A DNA stretch of 64,000 nucleotides from assembly GCF_025231525.1 (NCBI RefSeq), contig NZ_CP103057.1, positions 3,854,501-3,918,500 on the forward strand, written 5' to 3'. Of the stretch, positions 24,735 through 32,610 are shown one piece after another. The translations under genes and the position numbers were made by a program. The notes beneath the pieces were generated by a model. That model searched no databases. It saw nothing but the letters and a program-made list of their open reading frames with translations, and had not been told where the DNA came from. Positions within the stretch are counted from its first letter, which is position 1, and every line of letters begins with the position of its first letter. This DNA is from Sphingomonas endolithica (GTDB taxonomy: Bacteria; Pseudomonadota; Alphaproteobacteria; Sphingomonadales; Sphingomonadaceae).

Positions 24735-25531
24735 TGTGCAACCGCGCGCGCATGCTCGGTGAGGCGGAGACGATCATCGAGCATTTCAACGCCGGCTGGA
24801 TCACTGAGAAGCCGATGGACAACCGGTTCGATCCTGTCGAGCTGCGCCCGAAGGGGCGAGCCTATGTGGTCCGGCAGCATGATGGTGTCCGCGGGCTCGA
24901 CGTGATGGCCTGGGACGTGCTGGGCGGTGCGGCAGCATGGCCGATGACTAACGTGCGAAACCTCGCCCCGTCACAATGGAAAGCGCTGGCATCGAAGCCT
25001 GAGCAGCGCTGCCTAGTGCCGCTCACCGAGTTTTGCGAATGGACGCCGGGAACGCACGACCTGGACGATGGCAAGAAGCCGCTCAAGGGCGAGATGTGGT
25101 TCCAGGTGACCGACCAGCCGATCTTTGCGGTTGCCGGTTTCTGGCAGCACACCAAGGAAGGTGTCGGCTTCACGATGGTGACGTGCGATCCCAACGAGCT
25201 CGTGGCGCCGATCCATCCCAAGGCGATGATCACCGTGCTGCACCCGGACGATCACGAACGCTGGTTGACCGGGAGTTATGACGATGTGCGGGCGTTGCAG
25301 TGCCCATATCCGGCCGATCAGATGCGGTCCGGGGGCCGGTGTTTCCTACGCGCGAAAAGAACCCTGGTTTGTAAGAAGCCAGTAGGGCCGCATTACCTGA
25401 GCCTCTGCATTGCCTTACCAGACTACAGCATCTTACCATCTATTGGGCTTAAGAGCGTGGTGACTCACCCCGCTCTTGAGCCTCACGAAGTTTTTTCCGA
25501 GCGTTTACCAGAAAGTCGTCTAATGAATTAG
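24734..25531 (+). CDS. SRAP (YedK/HMCES-like) protein with frameshifted C-terminus
   Basis: SOS-response-associated peptidases form a covalent link from Cys2 to abasic sites in single-stranded DNA. MCNRARM places Cys2 correctly; PMTNVRNLAPSQWKA, RCLVPLTEFCEW (catalytic Glu region) and APIHPKAMITVL (His) complete the fold. After QCPYPADQMRSGG the usual ending is read in another frame: from 25336 the shifted frame gives PVFPTREKNPGL and a TAA at 25372-25374. One missing G in the GGGGG run at 25331-25335 explains this. As it stands the frame runs on about 50 foreign codons into the convergent gene. Confidence 0.88.
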   Translation: MCNRARMLGEAETIIEHFNAGWITEKPMDNRFDPVELRPKGRAYVVRQHDGVRGLDVMAWDVLGGAAAWPMTNVRNLAPSQWKALASKPEQRCLVPLTEFCEWTPGTHDLDDGKKPLKGEMWFQVTDQPIFAVAGFWQHTKEGVGFTMVTCDPNELVAPIHPKAMITVLHPDDHERWLTGSYDDVRALQCPYPADQMRSGGRCFLRAKRTLVCKKPVGPHYLSLCIALPDYSILPSIGLKSVVTHPALEPHEVFSERLPESRLMN

Positions 25532-25781
25532 ACAACATCGCACGAATACGATTAGCCGTTTCGGTAGGCGCTTCTGGCACCGGGAGCTTGTCGATTGATT
25601 TCATAAGCTCGTCAGAAATGACTTCGAAATTCATGTCCGGATTTCGTTCGAAAAGCCACGTCCAAAGAGCCAGGATAAGCATCTCGTTCATTTGTTGATC
25701 CGGTGCGCGCCTCATCATTTCCTTTTCAAGGAAATTTATACGTGCCGTCAATTTAGCCAGTTCGTCTTTATCGGACATCAT
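25449..25781 (-). CDS. unknown helical protein, AT-rich gene
   Basis: 110 residues: an N-terminal coiled coil (ELAKLTARINFLEKEMMRR), a central WTWLFERNPDMNFEVISDELM and a charged C-terminal helix. Base composition is clearly richer in A/T than its neighbours, suggesting recent transfer. It overlaps the over-run end of the SRAP frame, another sign that the latter is abnormal. No family recognised. Confidence 0.6.
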   Translation of the reverse strand: MMSDKDELAKLTARINFLEKEMMRRAPDQQMNEMLILALWTWLFERNPDMNFEVISDELMKSIDKLPVPEAPTETANRIRAMLSNSLDDFLVNARKKLREAQERGESPRS

Positions 25782-25881
25782 GCCTTACTCGCATTCTCAA
25801 ATTGCAATTACACTTCGCTTTAGCCAACACCCGGGGCGATGAGGCCGCATACGGCGACTATTGACCGGAGCGTCCGTAGGC

Positions 25882-27150
25882 TCAAGCCCGAACCGTCGGC
25901 ACCTCGGCAATGCTGGTGGTCCAGGCCGGCGAGCGCATCTCCGATCGCAGCTTCCATTCTCGCCGAAAGCCCTGTGAAGCCGTCACCGCCGTCCACTTGC
26001 CGAAGCGCCCGTTGATCTCGTCCAGCGCGCCCATCAACCGGTCCCGCTTGCCCGTATCGTCCTCGAACAACGTCCGCGGTCGCATATCTTCAGCAACCAG
26101 ATCATCGAGCATGATGCCGGCCTTGGTATAGGCATACCCGTCCCGCCAAGCCGGTTCGGCCGCTCGCCGCGCCGCTGCGATCAGCTCAAGGCTATCGCTC
26201 GTCATCGGATGGAGTGAGACTGTCCGCGAACCGCCATATTGCGGCCGTTCGGGCTTATGCCGGTTCGTGTGGAAGAACGCCGTCAGCCGCGCCGCCACCA
26301 GCCCATGGTTTCGCAGCTTCTCGCCAGCCCGCATCGCGTATTGGCTGAGCGCGCCCATCATGCTGTCGAACGTTGTTACCGGCTTCCCGAACGATCTGGT
26401 CACCGCCATCCCCTTCCGCGGGGGTTCGATCTTTTCTACCGCGTTGGAGGGAACGCCGCGCAGCTCGGCCACCAGGCGCTCGAGCACGACCGTTCCCACC
26501 GCTCGTGCCTGCTTCATCGGCATGTCACGGAGGCCGCCAGCGGTGTCGATGCCCAACCCCTTCAGCTTAAGCGCGGTTGCGCCCCCGACGCCCCACACGT
26601 CCTCGACCGGAAACGCGTGCATCACCCGCTGCCGCGCCGCATCGTCACGCAGGTCAGCGACACCCTCGAACCGCGGATCCTTTTTCGCGGCGGCGTTGGC
26701 CAGCTTCGCCAGCGTTTTCGTTTCGGCAATGCCAACGCAGGTCGGAATGGTCGTCCACAGCCGCACCTGGTCGCGCATAGCGTGGGCGTGTGCCACCAAG
26801 TCCCGATCCTCAAACCCGCCAAGATCAAGGAACGTCTCGTCGATCGAGTATATCTCACTATCACGGGCGAACGCGGCGCAGGCGGCGACCACCCGGCGCT
26901 GCATGTCGCCATAGAGCGTGTAGTTGGATGACAGCACGCGAATACTGTGTTCGCGCACCTTGTCGCGCAGGTGGTGGATCGGATCGCCCATCTTGATCCC
27001 CAGCGCCTTTGCCTCGGCCGACCTGGCGATCGCACACCCGTCGTTGTTCGACAGGACGATGACGGGCACGCCGACCAGGGTAGAGTCGAAGGCTCGCTCG
27101 CAGGATACATAGTAGTTGTTGCAGTCGATCAGCGCTATCGGCGCGCTCAC
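25882..27150 (-). CDS. umuC: Y-family DNA polymerase, UmuC-like
   Basis: A translesion polymerase of about 422 residues. [18 protein letters not shown] holds the first metal Asp, [16 protein letters not shown] follows, SIDETFLDL (near residue 102) holds the catalytic acidic pair, and [14 protein letters not shown] is the palm signature; the C-terminal little-finger domain and [11 protein letters not shown] end are complete. The GTG at 27150 overlaps the UmuD-like TGA in GTGA, so the two are co-translated. It would work as a pol V-like complex and be SOS-induced; no LexA box is identified with certainty. Confidence 0.93.
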   Translation of the reverse strand: MSAPIALIDCNNYYVSCERAFDSTLVGVPVIVLSNNDGCAIARSAEAKALGIKMGDPIHHLRDKVREHSIRVLSSNYTLYGDMQRRVVAACAAFARDSEIYSIDETFLDLGGFEDRDLVAHAHAMRDQVRLWTTIPTCVGIAETKTLAKLANAAAKKDPRFEGVADLRDDAARQRVMHAFPVEDVWGVGGATALKLKGLGIDTAGGLRDMPMKQARAVGTVVLERLVAELRGVPSNAVEKIEPPRKGMAVTRSFGKPVTTFDSMMGALSQYAMRAGEKLRNHGLVAARLTAFFHTNRHKPERPQYGGSRTVSLHPMTSDSLELIAAARRAAEPAWRDGYAYTKAGIMLDDLVAEDMRPRTLFEDDTGKRDRLMGALDEINGRFGKWTAVTASQGFRREWKLRSEMRSPAWTTSIAEVPTVRA

Positions 27151-27665
27151 TTTACCTGCCGGGCGACACCGACCACGACGCCCCAGATCTCGACATCTTC
27201 GTCGACCAGAATTTGCGCGAAGCCCTCGGCTTCCGGCACGAGCCAATGGCGGCCATCGACAAACCGCAGCCGTTTTAGGGTTCGATCACCGTGGACAAGC
27301 GCGACGACGATGGCGCCGGAGCGGGGCTTCTTGGCCCGGTTCACGACAATCAGGTCGCCGTCGTTGATCCCGGCACCAGCCATCGACACGCCATCCACTC
27401 GCATGATGTAGCTGGCAGCGGGATGCTCGACCAGCCAAGCACCGAGATCGATCGGTTCCTCCATGTCGTCTTGAGCAGGGGAGGGGAAGCCGGCAGGTGT
27501 TCGGCACAGGAACAGCGGCACTTCCCGCGGCACCAGCTCATATGGGATCTCGTGGAGCTTCAGGCCATGCGACAAGCGAACATGTGCTGGGCGGGTCAGT
27601 TGGCGGCCATTAAGCGGATCCACCCTAGAGGATCGACGCGAATAGAAGCTGGTCGTGCTTTGCAC
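27147..27665 (-). CDS. umuD: UmuD-like autoproteolytic subunit of DNA polymerase V
   Basis: Serine-lysine autoprotease of the LexA/UmuD fold. [11 protein letters not shown] contains the Ala-Gly cleavage site, [18 protein letters not shown] holds the nucleophilic Ser, and RTLKRL holds the catalytic Lys. The last four bases overlap umuC. The start is unclear: the GTG at 27665 overlaps the upstream small gene, while a TTG at 27575 would give a typical short N-terminus before HEIPYELV. The long form is given here. Confidence 0.9.
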   Translation of the reverse strand: MQSTTSFYSRRSSRVDPLNGRQLTRPAHVRLSHGLKLHEIPYELVPREVPLFLCRTPAGFPSPAQDDMEEPIDLGAWLVEHPAASYIMRVDGVSMAGAGINDGDLIVVNRAKKPRSGAIVVALVHGDRTLKRLRFVDGRHWLVPEAEGFAQILVDEDVEIWGVVVGVARQVK

Positions 27666-27828
27666 TCAGCACGCTGCGTGCTTCCTGGGCAGCGCCGACG
27701 GCCTGCCGGTAATGCACCGTGCCGAACCGTTCAGCTTCATCGAAGCTCACGGGTGCCCGTTCCTCTGTCGGATAGCAGGCATCGTAAATCGCGCGCGCAG
27801 CGGCGCGCAGTTGCAGATCGTGCTGCAT
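27625..27828 (-). CDS. small unknown protein upstream of umuD
   Basis: 67 residues (MQHDLQLRAAARAIYDACYP ...). A GGAGGA ribosome site lies five bases before the ATG, strongly supporting the start. Probably first gene of the umuDC unit. No family recognised. Confidence 0.65.
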   Translation of the reverse strand: MQHDLQLRAAARAIYDACYPTEERAPVSFDEAERFGTVHYRQAVGAAQEARSVLSAKHDQLLFASIL

Positions 27829-27964
27829 GTCATCCTCCAGCAATGTCGTATCACCGCGTCGGCGGCGCACCCCAGCTACGCGCATCGCCGTCCGATTCGC
27901 AAGAACATTGCGGGAACAGGCAAGCGGTGCGAAGGGAGCGCAGTGGATCAAAAAGGGCAATCTA

Positions 27965-28207
27965 ATGACTGACAATGCAACCGATTCGGAGCCAACGGTA
28001 GCGTTCGGGCGATGGCTACTCGATCAACGAGACCGAGGTGACTGGGTCGATGGCCTAGCCGACGCTGCGCGGGCCGATCGCACGTTCCCAAAGAACGGTG
28101 ACCCGGAAGCGGTGCGATCGCACCTGCGTAAGCAGCAGGCGGATGGCGACATCTTTCAGGCCGTGGAAGACGCCGAGAACGATTGGCAAAGCCAGGAACC
28201 GCGATGA
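27965..28207 (+). CDS. YozE-SAM-like small protein
   Basis: 80 residues: FGRWLLDQRDRGDWVDGLADAARADRTFPKNGDPEAVRSHLRKQQADGD-type sequence matches the YozE_SAM_like pattern (short helical bundle). Function unknown; DNA-binding has been proposed for the fold generally. ATGA overlap with the following membrane peptide. Confidence 0.7.
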   Translation: MTDNATDSEPTVAFGRWLLDQRDRGDWVDGLADAARADRTFPKNGDPEAVRSHLRKQQADGDIFQAVEDAENDWQSQEPR

Positions 28208-28356
28208 TCGACAACCAGCGGAGGAATACAAAGCGTTGGTTAAAGGTCGCAATTGGCGCCCTAGCTGTGACGATCGTTGGGGTGCTGGTCGCCAACTACC
28301 TGCAGATCCAACTAATCAGTAACGTAACCAACTGGATGGCAGGCTTGGTTGGCTAG
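28204..28356 (+). CDS. single-helix membrane peptide, 50 aa
   Basis: Begins MIDNQRRNTKRWLK, has one membrane segment (VAIGALAVTIVGVLVANYLQ) and ends TNWMAGLVG. Its ATG overlaps the TGA of the YozE-like gene. Small but well supported by coupling and composition. Confidence 0.6.
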   Translation: MIDNQRRNTKRWLKVAIGALAVTIVGVLVANYLQIQLISNVTNWMAGLVG

Positions 28357-28432
28357 CTCGGCTTCGCCGCTTGATCTGCCTAGAGCCAAGTTGCGGCTTT
28401 AATTAGCATCTTCAATCCCGTAGGCGGTCGCT

Positions 28433-28624
28433 ATGAGCAACCGAGGACATAAGCGCCCAAGCGCAGCCGCCAAGATTATCTTCGCGCTGATCGTAGCCAT
28501 GGCGCTCATTTTCGTCTGGATGGGGGTTCAGGCTGTCCGGAGAGAGCCACATGAGCCGGTGAAGGGGAGCCAAGCCTTGCCGGCTCGTGCTGCTAGTATG
28601 AACCCGAACACGCCGGCACCATAA
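28433..28624 (+). CDS. single-helix membrane protein, 63 aa
   Basis: Basic N-terminus (MSNRGHKRPSAAAK), one membrane helix (IIFALIVAMALIFVWMGVQAV), then a short polar tail rich in Pro and Ala. Topology N-in is likely. Unknown function. Confidence 0.55.
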   Translation: MSNRGHKRPSAAAKIIFALIVAMALIFVWMGVQAVRREPHEPVKGSQALPARAASMNPNTPAP

Positions 28625-28707
28625 CGACTGAAGTTGGGGCTGTAGCTTATAAATCCGGCCGGCAGGATGCAGTGTCGGGGTGGCGTGGTCTATGTTAATA
28701 CGAACAG

Positions 28708-28866
28708 ATGATCGACAGCAAAGCCCTCAGCACCGCCCTGACTCGGCTCAAAGCGTTCCGATCAGCGTCGAGCGTTGGCGCCCTTATCCATCAGCCGAGC
28801 GGCCTGACGGCAACCGATCTTGATGTTGCGATCAAAGAACTGGAAAACTCTGCCGCGCGCCGGTGA
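28708..28866 (+). CDS. small helical protein, 52 aa
   Basis: MIDSKALSTALTRLKAFRSA ... GLTATDLDVAIKELENSAARR: two amphipathic helices. No ribosome site of note and no recognised family; listed because codon use is ordinary and the frame fills the gap. Confidence 0.4.
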   Translation: MIDSKALSTALTRLKAFRSASSVGALIHQPSGLTATDLDVAIKELENSAARR

Positions 28867-28929
28867 CGTGCATTGTTACTCGAAAGCACGAACCGCGAAC
28901 ATGCACAACTAAGAGCGACTGCCGTCGCT

Positions 28930-29211
28930 CTACCCAGCCGGCAGTCGCAACTTGAGGCACGGTATCGTGTCTTCATGGCACGTTCCAGCTAGACCCGTGC
29001 GCCGAGCTAGCGGGCCTGGTTCTGGCTGCGGACGGTTCGATCTTTGCCCAGCGCTTGCATGGACCGCAATCGCTTGGTCGATCAGCTCGGCAGCAAGTGC
29101 CTCGCTCGTGACAACGGCTAACAGGACACAATCCCGCGCGTGTTGCATACGCCGCGCCTCGTGGTCGGATCGCGCCGCATCGAGCAGCTCTTCATGGGTC
29201 ATCTCAAACAT
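28930..29211 (-). CDS. unknown protein, 93 aa
   Basis: N-terminal helical part MTHEELLDAARSDHEARRM and a hydrophobic VLLAVVTSEALAAELIDQAIAV, then a Pro/Arg-rich tail with two Cys. No family recognised. Confidence 0.45.
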   Translation of the reverse strand: MFEMTHEELLDAARSDHEARRMQHARDCVLLAVVTSEALAAELIDQAIAVHASAGQRSNRPQPEPGPLARRTGLAGTCHEDTIPCLKLRLPAG

Positions 29212-29403
29212 TTACGCCTCACACACGGCAACGACCGTGGGCGACTAAGCACCTAAGTCACGGCGAAGGTTCCGCTTAATGCGCCATAAACCTTATTGGC
29301 GATTAGGCGGGCCGGCTTTGGCATCGTGGTTTTGCCACCACCCCTTGACGGAAAAACGTCCGCCGGCGTGCAACTGGCGAGGGCGACGGTAGGTTACCGG
29401 CTC

Positions 29404-29811
29404 ATGACAATCTGCACCATTCCCTATGCTCTGGTCGTGGATGACGATCCCATCATCCTCATGGGCGCCTGCGACATCCTGGAAGACGCTGGCTTCCGGT
29501 TCTACGAAGCCAACGACGGCGATGAGGCGATTGAGCTACTGCGCAAGTATGGGGAGAGCGTGGTGCTCCTTTTTTCCGACGTCGATATGCCCGGCAAGAC
29601 CAACGGTTTCGCGCTCGCGCATCATGTTGCGGAACATTGGCCCGCGATAGAGATCGTAATCGCCAGCGGCCATGTGATGGCAGCAGCTGGGGACATGCCG
29701 GAGAAAGCCACCTTCCTTCGAAAGCCATTCAATAGCCCGATGGTGCACGCTCACCTTCGCAACATCCTGCCCGATGGGAAGAAGCCGGCGCCGTTGAAGG
29801 ACGCCGTCTAG
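29404..29811 (+). CDS. orphan response-regulator receiver protein
   Basis: About 135 residues, a single CheY-like receiver. VVDDDP supplies the acidic pocket, FSDVDMPG the phospho-acceptor Asp, IVIASGH the Ser/Thr switch and FLRKPF the conserved Lys. There is no output domain and no kinase nearby, so it must signal by protein contact or be driven by a host kinase. The ATG at 29404 begins the domain; the upstream frame is unrelated. Confidence 0.88.
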   Translation: MTICTIPYALVVDDDPIILMGACDILEDAGFRFYEANDGDEAIELLRKYGESVVLLFSDVDMPGKTNGFALAHHVAEHWPAIEIVIASGHVMAAAGDMPEKATFLRKPFNSPMVHAHLRNILPDGKKPAPLKDAV

Positions 29812-29948
29812 CCCGTTGGCAGGGGAAGCTGGTGGGCCGGCTATGCGCCACTGCCCGCATCGGCGATCCAGCTTGTCCTAAATCGATCCAGATCATTCAC
29901 GCTCTTTCCGGTTCGGTGTAGGGCCAACAGCTCACTTGGGGGACGCGA

Positions 29949-30164
29949 ATGCCACGTAGAACGATTAGCGAAGACATTGGCGCATTGGACGAAGAACGCA
30001 TTGGTCTCCGGGTTCAAATCGCGCTGATGGAAGAGCGTGGCGGCAACCATGCTGAGTTGCTTGAAGGCCGGGAGCGCTTGAGGGTGATCAATGCTCAGAT
30101 CACCACCTTGCGAGGCGGTAAGGTCGCGGCCGCCGTTACTGGGGTCGATAACGTCCACTGTTAG
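29949..30164 (+). CDS. small coiled-coil protein, 71 aa
   Basis: MPRRTISEDIGALDEERIGL ... ELLEGRERLRVINAQITTLRGG: charged helices. Unknown; phage-like size. Confidence 0.5.
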   Translation: MPRRTISEDIGALDEERIGLRVQIALMEERGGNHAELLEGRERLRVINAQITTLRGGKVAAAVTGVDNVHC

Positions 30165-30202
30165 GCTCCGGAGGGTCGGCCGCTTCCGCACCGTCGCGAC
30201 CA

Positions 30203-30721
30203 TTAAGCCTCGTTCGTCGAGATAAGCGCGCCGCTTGCCGCCAAGCGCACGGGCTTACCAATCACCGGCACGCCCTTAGGCCAACGCCGAGCAATGCAGC
30301 GGGATTTTGCGAGGCGCATGATGCTGACCATGTCGCCCTGGTTGCCGCCCAGCACATGGTAGTGCGTGGCATCCTCGCCGACATAGAAGGCCACGTGCCC
30401 GCCGCCCTCACGCTCGAACACTAGAATGGCGCCGGGGGACAAGCGATCCGCTGCGAGGTTGCTGCCCCAAGTCGCCCACGCCTTGGCACGCACGGCCACC
30501 TTCATTCCCGAGAGATCAACGTCGGCTGCACGCAGGCACTTGGCCACGAACACTCCGCACCAGGGCACGTCATCCGCATTGTAGACGATGCCAAGCACTT
30601 TGATACCGAGCGACACTGCCCAGCCGAGGATTGTCTTACTGCTAGCGGAGCCGGCTGCTTCACGAGTGCCGAGAAGGGACCTTCCGTGACGAAGCCACGC
30701 AGGCTCCTTGATCATCGTCAT
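30203..30721 (-). CDS. TIGR02594-type peptidoglycan hydrolase (endolysin)
   Basis: 172 residues. EPAWLRHGRSLLGTREAAGS, DDVPWCGVFVAKCL with the nucleophilic Cys near residue 53, GHVAFYVGED with the catalytic His near 108 and HVLGGNQGD with the polar third residue match the TIGR02594 (NlpC/P60-like) family of phage amidases/endopeptidases. It would cut the murein during lysis. The ATG overlaps the upstream small gene by four bases. Confidence 0.87.
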   Translation of the reverse strand: MTMIKEPAWLRHGRSLLGTREAAGSASSKTILGWAVSLGIKVLGIVYNADDVPWCGVFVAKCLRAADVDLSGMKVAVRAKAWATWGSNLAADRLSPGAILVFEREGGGHVAFYVGEDATHYHVLGGNQGDMVSIMRLAKSRCIARRWPKGVPVIGKPVRLAASGALISTNEA

Positions 30722-30975
30722 TTCTTGTCTCCAGCTATTGATGTTGGAAAATTTGCATGCTCAACTCCCGATTGGCAGTGCGCGACCCTCCAATCGAAGC
30801 ATTGCTGAGTAAGGGGGCGACCCGCTGGGGCGTTGCAGGCATGGCGGGCCGCCTTGAGCTTATCGATGTCAGGATTGATCTCAAACTCGGCAGCTAGGCA
30901 GAGCAGTTTGCGAAGCCGCGTGGGCATCCGGCTTAGGGGCGTAAGGGCTGGCGCCGAACTCCTGAGCCGTCCCAA
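30718..30975 (-). CDS. small protein coupled to endolysin
   Basis: Up to 85 residues; the start could equally be the Met at position 17. Contains RKLLCLAAEFEINPDIDKLKAARHACN and three Cys. No membrane helix, so not an obvious holin. The ATGA overlap with the endolysin suggests a lysis or accessory role. Confidence 0.45.
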   Translation of the reverse strand: MGRLRSSAPALTPLSRMPTRLRKLLCLAAEFEINPDIDKLKAARHACNAPAGRPLTQQCFDWRVAHCQSGVEHANFPTSIAGDKK

Positions 30976-31337
30976 ATCGAGAACGCCCGCAGCGACGGTG
31001 CGGTCCGGTCGTCTTTCTCCAGTAGCGTTGGGTTAATACCATGTTAACGAGGGTTACCCCTCTCGCCCGCCTGCCAGCAGCGAGTCGGACGGGGCGGCTC
31101 GCGTGGCACTTTTACCCTTAGTCGGCGCGGGGGCCGTCCTTCATGGCGTTGGCGGATCACCCCTCTCATCGTGATCGTGTGGAACTGCTCCAGGATGGAT
31201 CGGCTTCGACCCCGATCGTGAGTCACTGCATGCTTTCTCCCTCGGCGTTATCTCGCGAGACGGTGCAGTTCATCGCTTGTATGTCTCTGTTCGTCGCGCA
31301 ATAAGTCCTAGCCCGACAGGGGCAAGAGGGGGATAAA
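30976..31337. other. intergenic region, nothing recognised
   Basis: About 360 bases between the divergent endolysin unit and a lipoprotein gene. Short frames present lack ribosome sites. A promoter for each side is expected; I cannot place either. Confidence 0.4.
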
Positions 31338-31850
31338 TTGAAAAAAAGATTCGTGATTACGATCGCGGCACTCGCCGCGAACCTGGGCGGCTGCGCGACA
31401 GTTTTGAACGGCACCAAGACCGACTACACTGTTGGATCGCGGCCCGATAGCGCAGCGGTCAAGTTCAGCAACGGCTCGTCCTGCACCACGCCGTGCAAAC
31501 TCGAATTCCGACGCAAGGATGATCTTCGCGCAGACATGACGTTGGCCGGCTACAAGCCGACATATGTGCTGATCCAGTCGAAGTTGAATGGCAGCGCTTT
31601 CGGAAACATCCTTTTGGGTGGTGGCGTCGGTGCTATTGTGGACGGCAGCAACGGTGCCAGCAATCGTCTGTATCCAAGCCCGCTGATCGTGCGTCTCGCA
31701 CCCGAAGGTTCGCCCGACGGTGCGGTCCTCCTCGACAAGAAGGGCAACGTTGTGACGACTGTGAAGGCGCATAACGATGCTGTGCGTTCCGACGTGTCCA
31801 AGACGGTTGGGCCTAAGCTGGCCGGGCTCGAAGGTAACGATCCACAGTAA
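31338..31850 (+). CDS. lipoprotein with PEGA-like segment
   Basis: 170 residues starting at TTG, fixed by an AGAGGGGGA ribosome site six bases upstream. MKKRFVITIAALAANLGGCA is a lipoprotein signal (L-G-G-C). The mature part (GTKTDYTVGSRPDSAAVKFS, CTTPCKLEFRRKDD, MTLAGYKPTYVLI) resembles PEGA-type repeats, followed by a glycine-rich GNILLGGGVGAIVDG hydrophobic segment. This type of outer-membrane lipoprotein is widespread in proteobacteria; on an island it could alter the surface or phage sensitivity. Confidence 0.72.
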   Translation: MKKRFVITIAALAANLGGCATVLNGTKTDYTVGSRPDSAAVKFSNGSSCTTPCKLEFRRKDDLRADMTLAGYKPTYVLIQSKLNGSAFGNILLGGGVGAIVDGSNGASNRLYPSPLIVRLAPEGSPDGAVLLDKKGNVVTTVKAHNDAVRSDVSKTVGPKLAGLEGNDPQ

Positions 31851-31985
31851 ACCGCTACCGCCTCGCCGCCTTGATGCGGCGGGGCGTTTGCCGTTCGCAG
31901 GTGCGCCAAGCATGGGTAGGCGCGGGTGTCTGTGGTGTGGGCGCCCGCTCCAAAGCAAGGATGCTACAGCGGCGCTGCCGCCTTA

Positions 31986-32339
31986 CTATTGGTCCAGCGC
32001 GTCATCTAAGTCCGATGTTGACGAAGCTAAGGCGGCCTGAGAGCTGTCAACTTCATCGCTCGCGCTGGTCACATCCGGCACCACGTCGCGCCAATTTTCC
32101 GAGGCTAGACGCCCGGTCTGCGACTGCAATTCCTCGCTAGCGGATGCGACTTCCTCAGCCTTGGACTTCACATCCTCAGCTGCAGATTGCGCTTCCTCGA
32201 CCTGGCTGCGCAGAGCGGTCACCTGGGCAGTTAAATCCTCGTTCTCTGCCTCAAGCTCTTTAACGCGATCGCCTTGGCATGAGCTCAGCGACACCAGCGA
32301 GCCAACAGCGACGACTGCCTTTGTGAACAATCCGGCCAT
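31986..32339 (-). CDS. coiled-coil lipoprotein
   Basis: 117 residues. MAGLFTKAVVAVGSLVSLSSC gives a lipobox S-L-S-S-C; the rest is a long heptad-rich helix (VKELEAENEDLTAQVTALRS ...). The start at 32339 follows GGGGGAATAAG. A lipoprotein with a long coiled coil is reminiscent of outer-membrane spanin subunits or Lpp-like spacers; no C-terminal membrane helix, so not a one-piece spanin. Confidence 0.65.
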   Translation of the reverse strand: MAGLFTKAVVAVGSLVSLSSCQGDRVKELEAENEDLTAQVTALRSQVEEAQSAAEDVKSKAEEVASASEELQSQTGRLASENWRDVVPDVTSASDEVDSSQAALASSTSDLDDALDQ

Positions 32340-32610
32340 ACTTATTCCCCCAAGAACACCTGCCAACGGATTGTATTTTCGAACACGAGTCAACGCCGTT
32401 AACGAACATTGTAGGGGGGGCGCAGTAAAGACCAACTAAAGCCTCAATGATCCGGCAGCGCCATCCTTTCAGGAGCCGCCTCATGGTTCTGCTGCATGGA
32501 CAACATGGCCCAATGCACAGTACCGTGCGCGGATGAGCACACTAGGCATGATTGCCATCGGCATAGGCAGCGCAATCGGCACAACACTGGTCGCACTGCG
32601 GCGCCCGGAG

